Shown in pieces: positions 36,855-44,874 of a stretch of 64,000 nt of DNA (position 1 is the first letter of the stretch; each line of letters opens with the position of its first letter). The notes beneath the pieces are model-generated. The model was not told the origin of the DNA, did no database searches, and saw only the letters and a list, made by a program, of their open reading frames with translations. The position numbers and the translations under genes are program-made. The DNA is from Cyanobacterium sp. HL-69 (GTDB taxonomy: Bacteria; Cyanobacteriota; Cyanobacteriia; Cyanobacteriales; Cyanobacteriaceae). The stretch spans positions 3,069,836 to 3,133,835 of the forward strand of contig CP024912.1 of assembly GCA_002813895.1 (NCBI GenBank). Direction: 5' to 3'.

Positions 36855-37170
36855 GGTTAGATATTATCGAAATGTTTGCTTTGCGGGTAATAGTATAAAT
36901 TATTCTCGCAATTACAATAATTTTTTGAATTTTTTGATAGTTATACTTCCACTGTTGATATTTTAATTTAGATTTTTTTACTTCTAAGCCTACGGTTAAA
37001 ATTGACAGAGAAATTTGTTTTAATACCAGATTTAACTCTGGTTCTATTCCTTCTAATAATTGATTGATTTCTTTTAGTTTACTATTAATTTTTATTATTT
37101 TTATAAATATTAAAATAAGGGCGATCGCCATTAAAACATTTATAGAACAAACTGTAATAATAAGAATCAT
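36835..37170 (-). CDS. Hypothetical membrane-anchored protein
   Basis: 111 residues: an N-terminal hydrophobic helix (about 2-24), a helical stretch ELNLVLKQISLSILTVGLEVKKSK and a basic region ending in a second moderately hydrophobic stretch. No family recognised. It lies four bases after the SemiSWEET gene and overlaps the following ORF by 20 bases. Confidence 0.6.
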   Translation of the reverse strand: MILIITVCSINVLMAIALILIFIKIIKINSKLKEINQLLEGIEPELNLVLKQISLSILTVGLEVKKSKLKYQQWKYNYQKIQKIIVIARIIYTITRKANISIISNHEITTI

Positions 37171-37174
37171 TAAA

Positions 37175-37429
37175 TTACTTAAATTTCAGTTTAAAAAACA
37201 GAATACTACCTGCCAAAATTAAAGTCACTAAATTAGTTAACAATACAGGAATATCTTTAACAAAGAAACCATAAATAATCCAAAGAATTACCCCAATACA
37301 AAAACAAAGAAACATGGCTAAAGAAATATCTTTCGCTGATTTTGAACGCCAAGTTTTGAGGGCTTGGGGAAGAAAAGAAATAGTGGTTAAAGTACCAGCC
37401 ATCAAACCAACCATTGTAATAATATCCAT
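37175..37429 (-). CDS. SemiSWEET-type sugar transporter
   Basis: 84-residue, three-helix half-transporter that dimerises to move sugars such as sucrose. The PQ-loop proline is in TISFLPQALKTWRSKSAKDIS (17-37 in part), followed by LAMFLCFCIGVILWIIYGF with the conserved Trp and Gly and a third helix LLTNLVTLILAGSILFF. Head of a three-gene leftward unit. Confidence 0.88.
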   Translation of the reverse strand: MDIITMVGLMAGTLTTISFLPQALKTWRSKSAKDISLAMFLCFCIGVILWIIYGFFVKDIPVLLTNLVTLILAGSILFFKLKFK

Positions 37430-37574
37430 AAATAAGGTATAGAAGGAGTATTTAGTTAAGTTATCATATCATTGCTTAAAATCTTTAATAATCAAGAAAA
37501 TCAAATAGTTAAAATTTTCCCTGTAATCAACCCTTTAATATTAAAGAATATTATCAATTATCCACTATCAATTA

Positions 37575-40500
37575 TTAATTATTAACCCCTCCGCCCCCTG
37601 GAGTTTCAATGACAAAGACATCATTAACATTCATTTGCACTTCCGCTGTTGCCCCCAAAGTTTCAACCTCTCCACTCTCTCTTATCACATAATTCTTACC
37701 CACCATACCCTTACCACCACCATTTAAACCCGATGGAGGTATTAAACGATGACTCGATAAAATACCCGCCGTCATTGACTCCAAAAAGCGAATTTGACGG
37801 ATTACCCCATCACCCCCTCGAAAATCGCCCTTACCACCGCTACCCTTGCGGATGGAGAAAGAATCTAAACGCACGGGAAAACGCCACTCCAACACTTCAG
37901 GATCTGTTAATCTGGAGTTAGTCATATGGGTTTGAATGGCATCTGTACCATGGTAATTATACCCTGCCCCTGAACCTCCACAAATGGTTTCATAGTATTG
38001 ATATTTGTCATTGCCAAAAGTAAGATTATTCATAGTGCCTTGGGAGTTTGCCATGACACCCAAAGCGCCATAGAGACAATTAGTTATTTGTTGGGAGGTT
38101 TCCACATTTCCTGCTACCACGGCGCATGGATATTGAGGATTTAAAAAACAGTTGGAAGGGATGATAATTGTTAGGGGCTTGAGACATCCTGAATTGAGGG
38201 GAATATCTTTATCAACAAGGGTACGAAATACATATAAAACCACTGCCTTACATACGGACATGGGGGCGTTAAAATTATTGTCTAGGGGCGCTGATGTGCC
38301 TGTAAAATCGATGGTGGCTTGATCTTTATTCTCATCAATGGTTACTTTTATACTAATGGTTGCCCCATTATCTAGGTGGCTAGTGCATTGACCATTTTTT
38401 AGTAATTTGATGACATCTTTTACGCACTCTTCGGCATTTTCTTTGGCAAAATTCATATACTGCTTTACTGTTTCTAAACCATAATAATCCGCTAGTTTTG
38501 TTAATTCTTGTAAGCCCTTTTCATTAGCAGCAATTTGTGCTTGTAAATCCGCTAAATTTTGCTGGTAATTACGTACAGGATATTTATGATTGGTAAGTAG
38601 TTTTAATAGTTCTTTTTTCCTTAATTTTCCTGCTTCTACTAAACAAAAATTATCGATTAAAATGCCTTCTTCTTCAATAGTTTTACTCATGGGAGGCATG
38701 GAACCTGGAGTGATTCCCCCGATGTCGCTATGGTGTCCCCTAGAAGCTACAAAAAAGTCTGGTTTTTCTGAGTTAATAAATACGGGAGTAATGGCGGTAA
38801 TATCAGGTAAATGGGTTCCACCATTATAGGGATTATTTGTAATATAAACATCTCCTTTTTTTAGTTGGCTTCCCTTACTATTAATTAGGGCTTTTACTGT
38901 TTCCCCCATAGAACCGAGATGCACAGGAATATGGGGAGCATTAGCGACTAATTGTCCTTTTTTGTCAAAAATTGCACAGGAAAAATCGAGTCTTTCTTTT
39001 ATGTTGACAGAATAGCTAGTTTTTTGTAATGTTATACCCATTTCTTCGGCGATAAAGCGAAAAAGATTGTTAAAAATTTCTAGTAAGATTAAATCTTTTT
39101 CAACTGCTTTTTTCTCGGAAGATAAGTTATTATTTTTTACTTGATTATTGACTGTTGTGATAATTAAATTGTTATCTTGATTAATTTCTCCTTGCCAACC
39201 TAATTCGATTACATTTGTGCCCGTGGATTCGATAATTAATGCTGGACCTATAATAGGTTGATGATGGGGAATTTCTTGCCGTTGAAAAACAGGGGTATTA
39301 TGCCATTGATTTTTGCTGTAAAGTTGTACATGGGTAATGGGAGTTACTTGTTTTACTGTTTTTTGTTCTATTTCTGGTAATGTATCTCCATAGGTAGGGT
39401 TAATTAATTCGAGAGAAATTTGTTGAACTGTCAGGGGTTTGTTGTCTAAGATAAAGCCGTAAAGTTTTTTATGAGCTTGGTTAAATTGTTGGATAATTTC
39501 TGAGTAGTTATGATAGTGTATTTCGAGGGGTGAATCTGTGCCTTGATATTTGAGATATATTTTTTGTTTATAGGTAATTTTTTCGGGTTCAATTTTGTTT
39601 ACTTGATGAGATAATTCGGTGAGAGTTTCTTGTTTAAGTTGCTCAAAATCTTGGTTTAATGAGCTTATTAGGGAAGGGGTAAAGGTTTTTTCTTGGCTTT
39701 TTTCTTTGATGATGCGAATGTCTGCTAAGCCAATTCCATAAGCAGATAAAACTCCAGCGAGAGGATGAATAATGATATTTTTGATACCCAAGGATTCAGC
39801 GATTAAACAGGCGTGTTGTCCCCCTGCCCCCCCAAAACAACAGAGGGTATATTCACTGATGTTATAGCCTTTTTGTAGGGATACTTTTTTGAGGGCGATC
39901 GCCATTTTTTCTACTGCTATTTGTAGGAACCCTGAGGCAATTGTTTCAATAGAAATGGGATTATCTAATTGATTTTGTAGATCAATAAACTTCTGTTTAA
40001 CTACTTCTATATTTAAGGGTGATTTACCATCCATAGCAAAAATTTGTGGGAAAAATTGAGGTTGTATTTTACCTAAAAATAAATTACAATCAGTTATGGT
40101 TAAATCTCCCCCCTTGCCGTAACAAGCAGGCCCTGGATTTGCCCCTGCTGACTCTGGCCCCACTCGATAATTTAACCCGTCAAAGGTACAAATAGAGCTT
40201 CCTCCAGCGGCTACTGTGTCGATGGCCATCATGGGGGTGCGTAGTCTTACCCCTGCAATTTCGGTGTCTAGGGTGCGCTCGTATTCCCCGTTAAAATGGG
40301 CGACATCGGTGGAAGTACCTCCCATGTCAAAGGTGACAATCTTCTTAATTCCTGCTTTTTGACAAGTTTTCACGGCGCCCACAATCCCCCCCGCAGGGCC
40401 TGATAATATGCTATCTTTACCTTGAAATTGAGATGCGCTGACTAACCCCCCATTGGACTGCATAAACATTAGTTTGGGTAAGGTGTCTTTTTGTCCCCGG

Positions 40501-41207
40501 GTTACCATTTCCTGTTGCACTTGCTCCACATAACGGCGTAAGATGGGGGATAAATAGGCATCGACGACGGTAGTATCTCCTCTACTGATTAATTTCATCA
40601 GGGGGCTAACTTCATGGGAGAGGGAAATCTGCGTAAATCCGAGGTTACGGGCGATCGCCCCTATACGTTTTTCATGGTCTGGGTAACGATAACCATGGAG
40701 TAAAACAACGGCACAGCACCTAATTCCTTGATTATATACCCGTTTTAGATCTTGAATAACTTTTTTCTTGTCAAGGGGTCTTAACTCATCACCATGAGCC
40801 GAATAACGGGCTGAGACTTCGATGACTTCCTCATATACCATAGAAGGTAAAACAATTTCATGGGCAAAAATATTAGGGCGATGTTGATAACCAATGCGCA
40901 AAGCATCTCGAAAGCCCTCATTAGTAACTAAAACTACCCTTTCCCCTTTTCTTTCTAACAAGGCATTGGTGGCTACCGTCGTTCCCATTTTCACCACTTC
41001 AATGTTTTCTAAGGATATGGGTTGCCCTTCGGATAAACCCATCAAAACTCTAATCCCCTCCACGGCAGCATCAGAATATTGACTGGGATTTTCTGACAAT
41101 AATTTATGGGTGATTAGCTTTTTTTCTGGATTTAGGGCAATAACATCGGTAAAAGTACCACCCCTATCAATCCAAAACTGCCATTTATTATTATGTGCGA
41201 TCGCCAT
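37575..41207 (-). CDS. 5-oxoprolinase (HyuA-HyuB fusion)
   Basis: ATP-dependent ring opening of 5-oxoproline to glutamate in glutathione turnover. 1210 residues. The N-terminal HyuA half has [11 protein letters not shown] (13-23), [15 protein letters not shown] and [14 protein letters not shown]. The HyuB half from about residue 710 has [35 protein letters not shown] and a Gly-rich end (ETPGGGGV). The fused single-chain form is the common one. It starts with ATG; single gene. Confidence 0.94.
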   Translation of the reverse strand: MAIAHNNKWQFWIDRGGTFTDVIALNPEKKLITHKLLSENPSQYSDAAVEGIRVLMGLSEGQPISLENIEVVKMGTTVATNALLERKGERVVLVTNEGFRDALRIGYQHRPNIFAHEIVLPSMVYEEVIEVSARYSAHGDELRPLDKKKVIQDLKRVYNQGIRCCAVVLLHGYRYPDHEKRIGAIARNLGFTQISLSHEVSPLMKLISRGDTTVVDAYLSPILRRYVEQVQQEMVTRGQKDTLPKLMFMQSNGGLVSASQFQGKDSILSGPAGGIVGAVKTCQKAGIKKIVTFDMGGTSTDVAHFNGEYERTLDTEIAGVRLRTPMMAIDTVAAGGSSICTFDGLNYRVGPESAGANPGPACYGKGGDLTITDCNLFLGKIQPQFFPQIFAMDGKSPLNIEVVKQKFIDLQNQLDNPISIETIASGFLQIAVEKMAIALKKVSLQKGYNISEYTLCCFGGAGGQHACLIAESLGIKNIIIHPLAGVLSAYGIGLADIRIIKEKSQEKTFTPSLISSLNQDFEQLKQETLTELSHQVNKIEPEKITYKQKIYLKYQGTDSPLEIHYHNYSEIIQQFNQAHKKLYGFILDNKPLTVQQISLELINPTYGDTLPEIEQKTVKQVTPITHVQLYSKNQWHNTPVFQRQEIPHHQPIIGPALIIESTGTNVIELGWQGEINQDNNLIITTVNNQVKNNNLSSEKKAVEKDLILLEIFNNLFRFIAEEMGITLQKTSYSVNIKERLDFSCAIFDKKGQLVANAPHIPVHLGSMGETVKALINSKGSQLKKGDVYITNNPYNGGTHLPDITAITPVFINSEKPDFFVASRGHHSDIGGITPGSMPPMSKTIEEEGILIDNFCLVEAGKLRKKELLKLLTNHKYPVRNYQQNLADLQAQIAANEKGLQELTKLADYYGLETVKQYMNFAKENAEECVKDVIKLLKNGQCTSHLDNGATISIKVTIDENKDQATIDFTGTSAPLDNNFNAPMSVCKAVVLYVFRTLVDKDIPLNSGCLKPLTIIIPSNCFLNPQYPCAVVAGNVETSQQITNCLYGALGVMANSQGTMNNLTFGNDKYQYYETICGGSGAGYNYHGTDAIQTHMTNSRLTDPEVLEWRFPVRLDSFSIRKGSGGKGDFRGGDGVIRQIRFLESMTAGILSSHRLIPPSGLNGGGKGMVGKNYVIRESGEVETLGATAEVQMNVNDVFVIETPGGGGVNN

Positions 41208-41253
41208 TTTCCTCTTTACTTCTCCACAGTAAAAATCTTGCTATAAACAGTAT

Positions 41254-41298
41254 AAAAGGCGATCGCACTCTATATCTATACTCTCAACAAAGCTGCGA
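41254..41298. repeat. Short repeat R1 left of the first TA pair
   Basis: GGCGATCGCACTC...TATACTCTCAACAAA; contains a HIP1 site and a 6-base extra TATATC relative to R2 and R3. Confidence 0.75.
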
Positions 41299-41342
41299 TA
41301 TTTGATTATAATGCTATCTAGTGTAGATAACATCGCAAAAAT

Positions 41343-41570
41343 ATGACTGTTTATAATGAAATATTAAATCAAATTCAAACTCTTAGTATTACTGACCAAA
41401 ATCGACTTTTTCAAGAATTAAAAAAACGTTTTGATAATTTAGATGATGATTTTACAGATGAAGATTTGGCTGAGTCTGAGTCTGAGTGGCAAAATTATCT
41501 TAAAGGTACTGATCAAGGAAAATCTCTCCAGAGTCTTGAATTAGAATTATTTGGAGGAGAAGTTGAATAG
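41343..41570 (+). CDS. Putative antitoxin of a RelE/ParE-type module
   Basis: 75 residues, acidic (IFDNLDDDFTDEDLAESESEW-like middle), no clear DNA-binding fold visible to me. Called from position: its last 8 bases overlap the start of a RelE/ParE-like toxin, the standard toxin-antitoxin order. The N-terminal VYNEILNQIQTLSITDQNRLFQEL is helical. Sits between repeat copies R1 and R2. Confidence 0.7.
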   Translation: MTVYNEILNQIQTLSITDQNRLFQELKKRFDNLDDDFTDEDLAESESEWQNYLKGTDQGKSLQSLELELFGGEVE

Positions 41571-41820
41571 CTGGAATTTAATTATTCTTAAAAAACCAGA
41601 AAAATATTTACAAAAATTATCTCTTCCTGAGCAAAAACGAATTATTCAAAGTTTAAAATTGTTGATTCAAGATAAAACTTTAGTTGATATTAAACCATTA
41701 AAGGGACGTTCAGAATGGCGTTTAAGAGTTGGTGATTTTCGCATTTTATATCGAGAAGATAGAGAAAATAAAACTTACGTTGTCACGAAAATTAAATCTC
41801 GTGGTGATGTTTATAAATAA
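41563..41820 (+). CDS. RelE/ParE superfamily toxin
   Basis: 85 residues from TTG 41563 (LNSWNLIILKKPEKYLQ), with GGAGG five bases upstream; the frame is open from a TTG at 41551. Ends with the family core PLKGRSEWRLRVGDFRILYREDRE (in part) and VVTKIKSRGDVYK, giving the basic residues of the RelE ribosome-dependent RNase or ParE fold. Overlaps the antitoxin stop by 8 bases, a sign of coupling. Confidence 0.85.
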   Translation: MNSWNLIILKKPEKYLQKLSLPEQKRIIQSLKLLIQDKTLVDIKPLKGRSEWRLRVGDFRILYREDRENKTYVVTKIKSRGDVYK

Positions 41821-41825
41821 AATAA

Positions 41826-41853
41826 GGCGATCGCACTCTATACTCTCAACAAA
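41826..41853. repeat. Short repeat R2 between the two TA pairs
   Basis: 28 bases, GGCGATCGCACTC...CTCTCAACAAA, directly after the toxin stop. Confidence 0.8.
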
Positions 41854-41951
41854 GGGGAGATCGCTATTTTACAAGTAGATCTAAAAAAATAGTTATTTAC
41901 TATAATGAATGTCAGATTCCTAAAAATAATCAATCATTCAAATAAAATAAG

Positions 41952-42149
41952 ATGAAAGTTAAAGCAATCATTCATACAGCACAAGAAGGCGGATATTGGG
42001 CAGAAGTTCCAATTTTTCACGGATGCTATACACAAGGTGAAACTATTGAGGAAGTTTTAGAAAATCTTCAAGAAGTTATCAGTTTATATGCAGAGGATGA
42101 ACCAGAAAATCTTAGCCCCTCAGATAAAGTTGTAGAATTAACTGTATGA
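41952..42149 (+). CDS. hicB: HicB-family antitoxin
   Basis: 65 residues with the HicB partial RNase H fold: KVKAIIHTAQEGGYWAEVPIFHGCYTQG pattern (2-29 region) and TIEEVLENLQEVISLY. No C-terminal DNA-binding domain, so autoregulation, if present, is unusual. Its stop overlaps the hicA ATG by four bases. Gene order is antitoxin first, opposite to the E. coli hicAB order. Confidence 0.88.
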   Translation: MKVKAIIHTAQEGGYWAEVPIFHGCYTQGETIEEVLENLQEVISLYAEDEPENLSPSDKVVELTV

Positions 42150-42349
42150 AATCAATATCAGGGAAAAAATTAGCAAAAATCTTGGAGAAAAAGGGATGGC
42201 GTTTAGTTCGGGTTAAAGGTAGTCATTATCGGTATCAAAAAGATAATCAAAGTATTTCTATCCCTATTCATGGTAATCAAGATTTAAAAATTGGCTTATT
42301 AAAAACTGTTATGAAACAAGCAAATTTAACTGATTCTGACTTAATTTGA
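42146..42349 (+). CDS. hicA: HicA-family mRNA interferase toxin
   Basis: 67-residue double-stranded-RNA-binding-like fold that cleaves mRNA. The catalytic His27 lies in VRVKGSHYRYQK, and VPIPIHGN-type segment SIPIHGNQDLKIGLLK follows. Four-base ATGA overlap with hicB. Flanked by repeats R2 and R3. Confidence 0.9.
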   Translation: MKSISGKKLAKILEKKGWRLVRVKGSHYRYQKDNQSISIPIHGNQDLKIGLLKTVMKQANLTDSDLI

Positions 42350-42381
42350 ACTTTTATTGAAACAAAATCGCATCTTAACCA

Positions 42382-42406
42382 GATCGCACTCTATACTCTC
42401 AACAAA
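42382..42406. repeat. Short repeat R3 right of the second TA pair
   Basis: 25 bases, GATCGCACTC...CTCTCAACAAA, 33 bases after hicA; followed by a HIP1 site. Confidence 0.8.
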
Positions 42407-42517
42407 AATGCGATCGCACCCGTAAAAATAATTAACAGTTAAAATTAGAAGTATATGAGTGGCTTGATTTAATATTTGGGTAATATTACTTCATGTAGAT
42501 AGTAAAAATTAATCATT

Positions 42518-43036
42518 ATGAATCAAGTATTAACGTTATCCCAAGCAAATTTAAAAATGGCTTTATGGCAAATAAAAGCTGATGCAGTTAATGATACGGA
42601 TTTATACGTTAAGGTTTCTAACCTTGGTTTTTCTGATGATATAGCCCTCAGATTACATGAACTGATAAAAAAAGTTCAAAAAATTGGTAATAAAGTATTT
42701 TCTATAGGCAAAATTATATTAATTAAAATAATCGAATTTATTAAATTGCATCCCCATTTAGCCGTTGGTGTAGCATTAGGAATCGCTGTCGGTATTTTAG
42801 TTAATTCAATTCCATTTTTTGGTTCATTTTTAGCTCCTTTAGCTATGATACTAGGCGTTGGTCTTGGTGCGATCGCAGGTCATCGACTAGATAAAAAACA
42901 CAAAGGTGAAGACGTTTACGGATTAAACACTATCGAAATAACTCAAGAAGTCATTGAAATTTGTAAAGAGTTTTTTGCTTTAGTAATAGAAGTATGTCGT
43001 TTAATCTTTAGAGAAACACCAGAAATAAACGTATAA
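42518..43036 (+). CDS. Hypothetical glycine-zipper membrane protein
   Basis: 172 residues. A soluble N-terminal ~60 residues is followed by hydrophobic hairpin(s) at about 79-122 (HPHLAVGVALGIAVGILVN...LAMILGVGLGAIAGHRL), rich in GxxxG spacing, then an amphipathic C-terminal helix. No family recognised. Followed 45 bp later by another glycine-rich membrane protein, in an island of toxin-antitoxin and xis genes; a two-component membrane module is possible. Confidence 0.6.
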   Translation: MNQVLTLSQANLKMALWQIKADAVNDTDLYVKVSNLGFSDDIALRLHELIKKVQKIGNKVFSIGKIILIKIIEFIKLHPHLAVGVALGIAVGILVNSIPFFGSFLAPLAMILGVGLGAIAGHRLDKKHKGEDVYGLNTIEITQEVIEICKEFFALVIEVCRLIFRETPEINV

Positions 43037-43080
43037 TCTATTTTTTTCTTCACTCATCTTAAATATAGGGTTTTATCACG

Positions 43081-43632
43081 ATGTCAGAAGCTCAAATGCC
43101 AAATAAAAAAGAATTACTAAAGGCATTAAAAAAATTAGAAAAAAACCCAAAGGATAGCATTACTATACTGGGTGAAATAGGAATAACCGTTCTCGGTGCT
43201 GGTGTAGTTGGTTTCGCTGTGGCTTCCATGGGAGTTGCATCTTCTATACCCATCATTACAGCTGTTACGGGGATTGTATTAGTACAAGCGACTCCTATTG
43301 GTTGGGTTGCAACGGCTGCAGTAGCGGGGGGAACTGTTGCTTATGGGTTAACACAAGCTGTTAAACATGGTTCTAAAATGGAGGCAAAGAAAGCACAATT
43401 AAGAATAGATATAGAAAAACGTCTGGAAGATATTGAACAAAAAGAAAAAATATCCAAGGAAAAACCAAACACAAAAGACTTGAGTAGTTTTTATAACGTA
43501 TTATATAGAGCTTTAGAGAATGATCTTATCAACAAAAAAGATGCCTTTGATTTATTGCAGGCTATTGCTAATAAAAAAATGCTTTTAAGTGAGGCTTATA
43601 AATTAATCAATAATATATTAAATGATGGTTGA
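43081..43632 (+). CDS. Hypothetical glycine-rich membrane protein
   Basis: 183 residues. A polar helical N-terminus with a Lys-rich stretch precedes a hydrophobic region at about 32-83 (GITVLGAGVVGFAVASMGVA, then ATPIGWVATAAVAGGTVAYG). A coiled-coil-like charged segment (KMEAKKAQLRIDIEKRLEDI) and a soluble end follow. Unrecognised; reads as partner of the preceding gene. Confidence 0.6.
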   Translation: MSEAQMPNKKELLKALKKLEKNPKDSITILGEIGITVLGAGVVGFAVASMGVASSIPIITAVTGIVLVQATPIGWVATAAVAGGTVAYGLTQAVKHGSKMEAKKAQLRIDIEKRLEDIEQKEKISKEKPNTKDLSSFYNVLYRALENDLINKKDAFDLLQAIANKKMLLSEAYKLINNILNDG

Positions 43633-43646
43633 ATTATTCATACGTT

Positions 43647-43898
43647 TTAAATATCATCCCTTAAAGTCTGTAACTCATCAGAAATTAAATTTTGCCACTC
43701 CTCATCACAATGGGAATGTACATGAATCGAACTCGCTAATAAATTAGCTAGAATTTCTCCCTTTTGAGTATCACTCAAATCTGATAATTGTAATTGATTA
43801 ATTAAAGAAATCATATTTTGACATTCTTTTTTTAATTCCATAATCAGAATATTTAAAGTAGAGTTTTTAACGTTAATTTTTCTATCAGTTACTTGCAT
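43647..43898 (-). CDS. Hypothetical small protein
   Basis: 83 residues, mainly helical (LIMELKKECQNMISLINQLQLSDLSDTQKGEILANLL), with HVHSHCDEEW near residues 60-69. No family recognised. Ends 14 bp from the convergent membrane-protein gene. Confidence 0.5.
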   Translation of the reverse strand: MQVTDRKINVKNSTLNILIMELKKECQNMISLINQLQLSDLSDTQKGEILANLLASSIHVHSHCDEEWQNLISDELQTLRDDI

Positions 43899-43995
43899 TA
43901 TTTTTTCCCTAACCTTTTTAATGCTTATTCAATTCCTTTTTCAAATGCTTTTACCAATGTTTCATTAATCCTTGATCAAAATAATCTTTATCTAA

Positions 43996-44094
43996 TTATA
44001 GGTTGATTTTTTCTTTGTGTTCATCGATTCTAGCGTTTAAAGATGAAATTGCTTTTTTAAAATGACTTTTTTCGATAAACTCAGGCGAAAGATC
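43996..44094 (-). pseudogene. Possible gene remnant after xisI
   Basis: Read in the frame next to the xisI stop, the DNA encodes YDLSPEFIEKSHFKKAISSL... to a TAA at 43996-43998, without its own start. It may be a C-terminal fragment of a lost gene. Parent family not recognised. Confidence 0.3.
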
Positions 44095-44419
44095 ATACAG
44101 GCGTACTTAAAATGTCTTTATTTTTTTCTATTTGTGTGACTATATCTTTATCATCAATTCCCTCTTGAACGAGAATATTTGTTAATCCTTCCTCAAAATT
44201 ATCATCTTCTATCACAATTTTATCGTCTATTAAACGAGCGTGAAATAGAATTTGATCTCGCCAAGATTCTTTTTGCCAACCTGTCATAATAATCAAAAAA
44301 TGTCCTGTATCTCGATCGCACACAGAACTAATTGTCAAATTTTGTAATCGAGGTTGAATAGTAGATTGTTGTCTTAAAACTTCAGTTAAAATATCAGCGT
44401 ATTTTATTGATTTATCCAT
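44093..44419 (-). CDS. xisI: XisI-like protein (fdxN element excision controlling factor family)
   Basis: 108 residues: KYADILTEVLRQQSTIQPR, then LIIMTGWQKESWRDQILFHARLIDDKIVIEDDNFEEGLTNIL pattern (in parts), as in XisI. The usual C-terminal PPxxRxxTxxA segment is absent and replaced by VTQIEKNKDILSTPV, suggesting a variant or decayed end. Overlaps xisH by 16 bases. In Anabaena XisI supports fdxN excision; here no such element is seen. Confidence 0.8.
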   Translation of the reverse strand: MDKSIKYADILTEVLRQQSTIQPRLQNLTISSVCDRDTGHFLIIMTGWQKESWRDQILFHARLIDDKIVIEDDNFEEGLTNILVQEGIDDKDIVTQIEKNKDILSTPV

Positions 44420-44823
44420 TGTAAAATATCCTCATTTTGTGAATCAAAAATAATTAAATTTATTTTATTTCGTTTAATAGCTAATTTGAAAATCGGTTTT
44501 TGAAAGTGTTTTAAGTATACAGATTGGCTAATTGCTAGAAAAAGTATTCTTTCAGGTTCTTGTTCTTCTAAAGCCCATTGATAAAACTGAATTTGTCCGA
44601 TAGTTTTTTCTAACTCACTAATCACTGAACGAGAATCAAAATCTTTAACTTCAACAGCAATCTTTTGATTATTTTTTTCTGCTGTAAAAAATTTTTCTGC
44701 ACCTAAATCAGCTTTAAGTAAGGTATTTTCTAGTATTAAAATTAAAGGATCATCCGTAATGCTCCAACCATCTTTTTCTAAAGCATGACACAAGGATAAA
44801 TGTAAACTATCTCTTTTTGACAT
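44404..44823 (-). CDS. xisH: XisH-like protein (PD-(D/E)xK nuclease fold)
   Basis: 139 residues, XisH family: MSKRDSLHLSLCHALEKDGW, then Asp39 (LKADLGAE) and Glu58-Val-Lys60 (KIAVEVKDF), a complete PD-(D/E)xK-type centre, and IGQIQFYQWALEEQEPERILFLAIS. In Anabaena required with XisI for DNA excision in heterocysts; in many non-heterocystous cyanobacteria it occurs as a stand-alone pair of unknown role. Starts with ATG. Confidence 0.9.
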   Translation of the reverse strand: MSKRDSLHLSLCHALEKDGWSITDDPLILILENTLLKADLGAEKFFTAEKNNQKIAVEVKDFDSRSVISELEKTIGQIQFYQWALEEQEPERILFLAISQSVYLKHFQKPIFKLAIKRNKINLIIFDSQNEDILQWINQ

Positions 44824-44850
44824 TATTTTTTATCAAAATAAATCCTAAAA

Positions 44851-44867
44851 GGTGGGCAATGCCCACC
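44851..44867. terminator. Palindrome after acnB
   Basis: GGTGGGCAATGCCCACC, perfect with a one-base centre, eight bases after the acnB stop and followed by four T residues on the minus strand. Confidence 0.65.
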
Positions 44868-44874
44868 CTACAAA

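Noticed and set aside
41254-42406. CRISPR array from the three regular repeats
   Set aside because: The spacers are genes of 400-600 bp, not ~35-bp spacers, and there are no cas genes.
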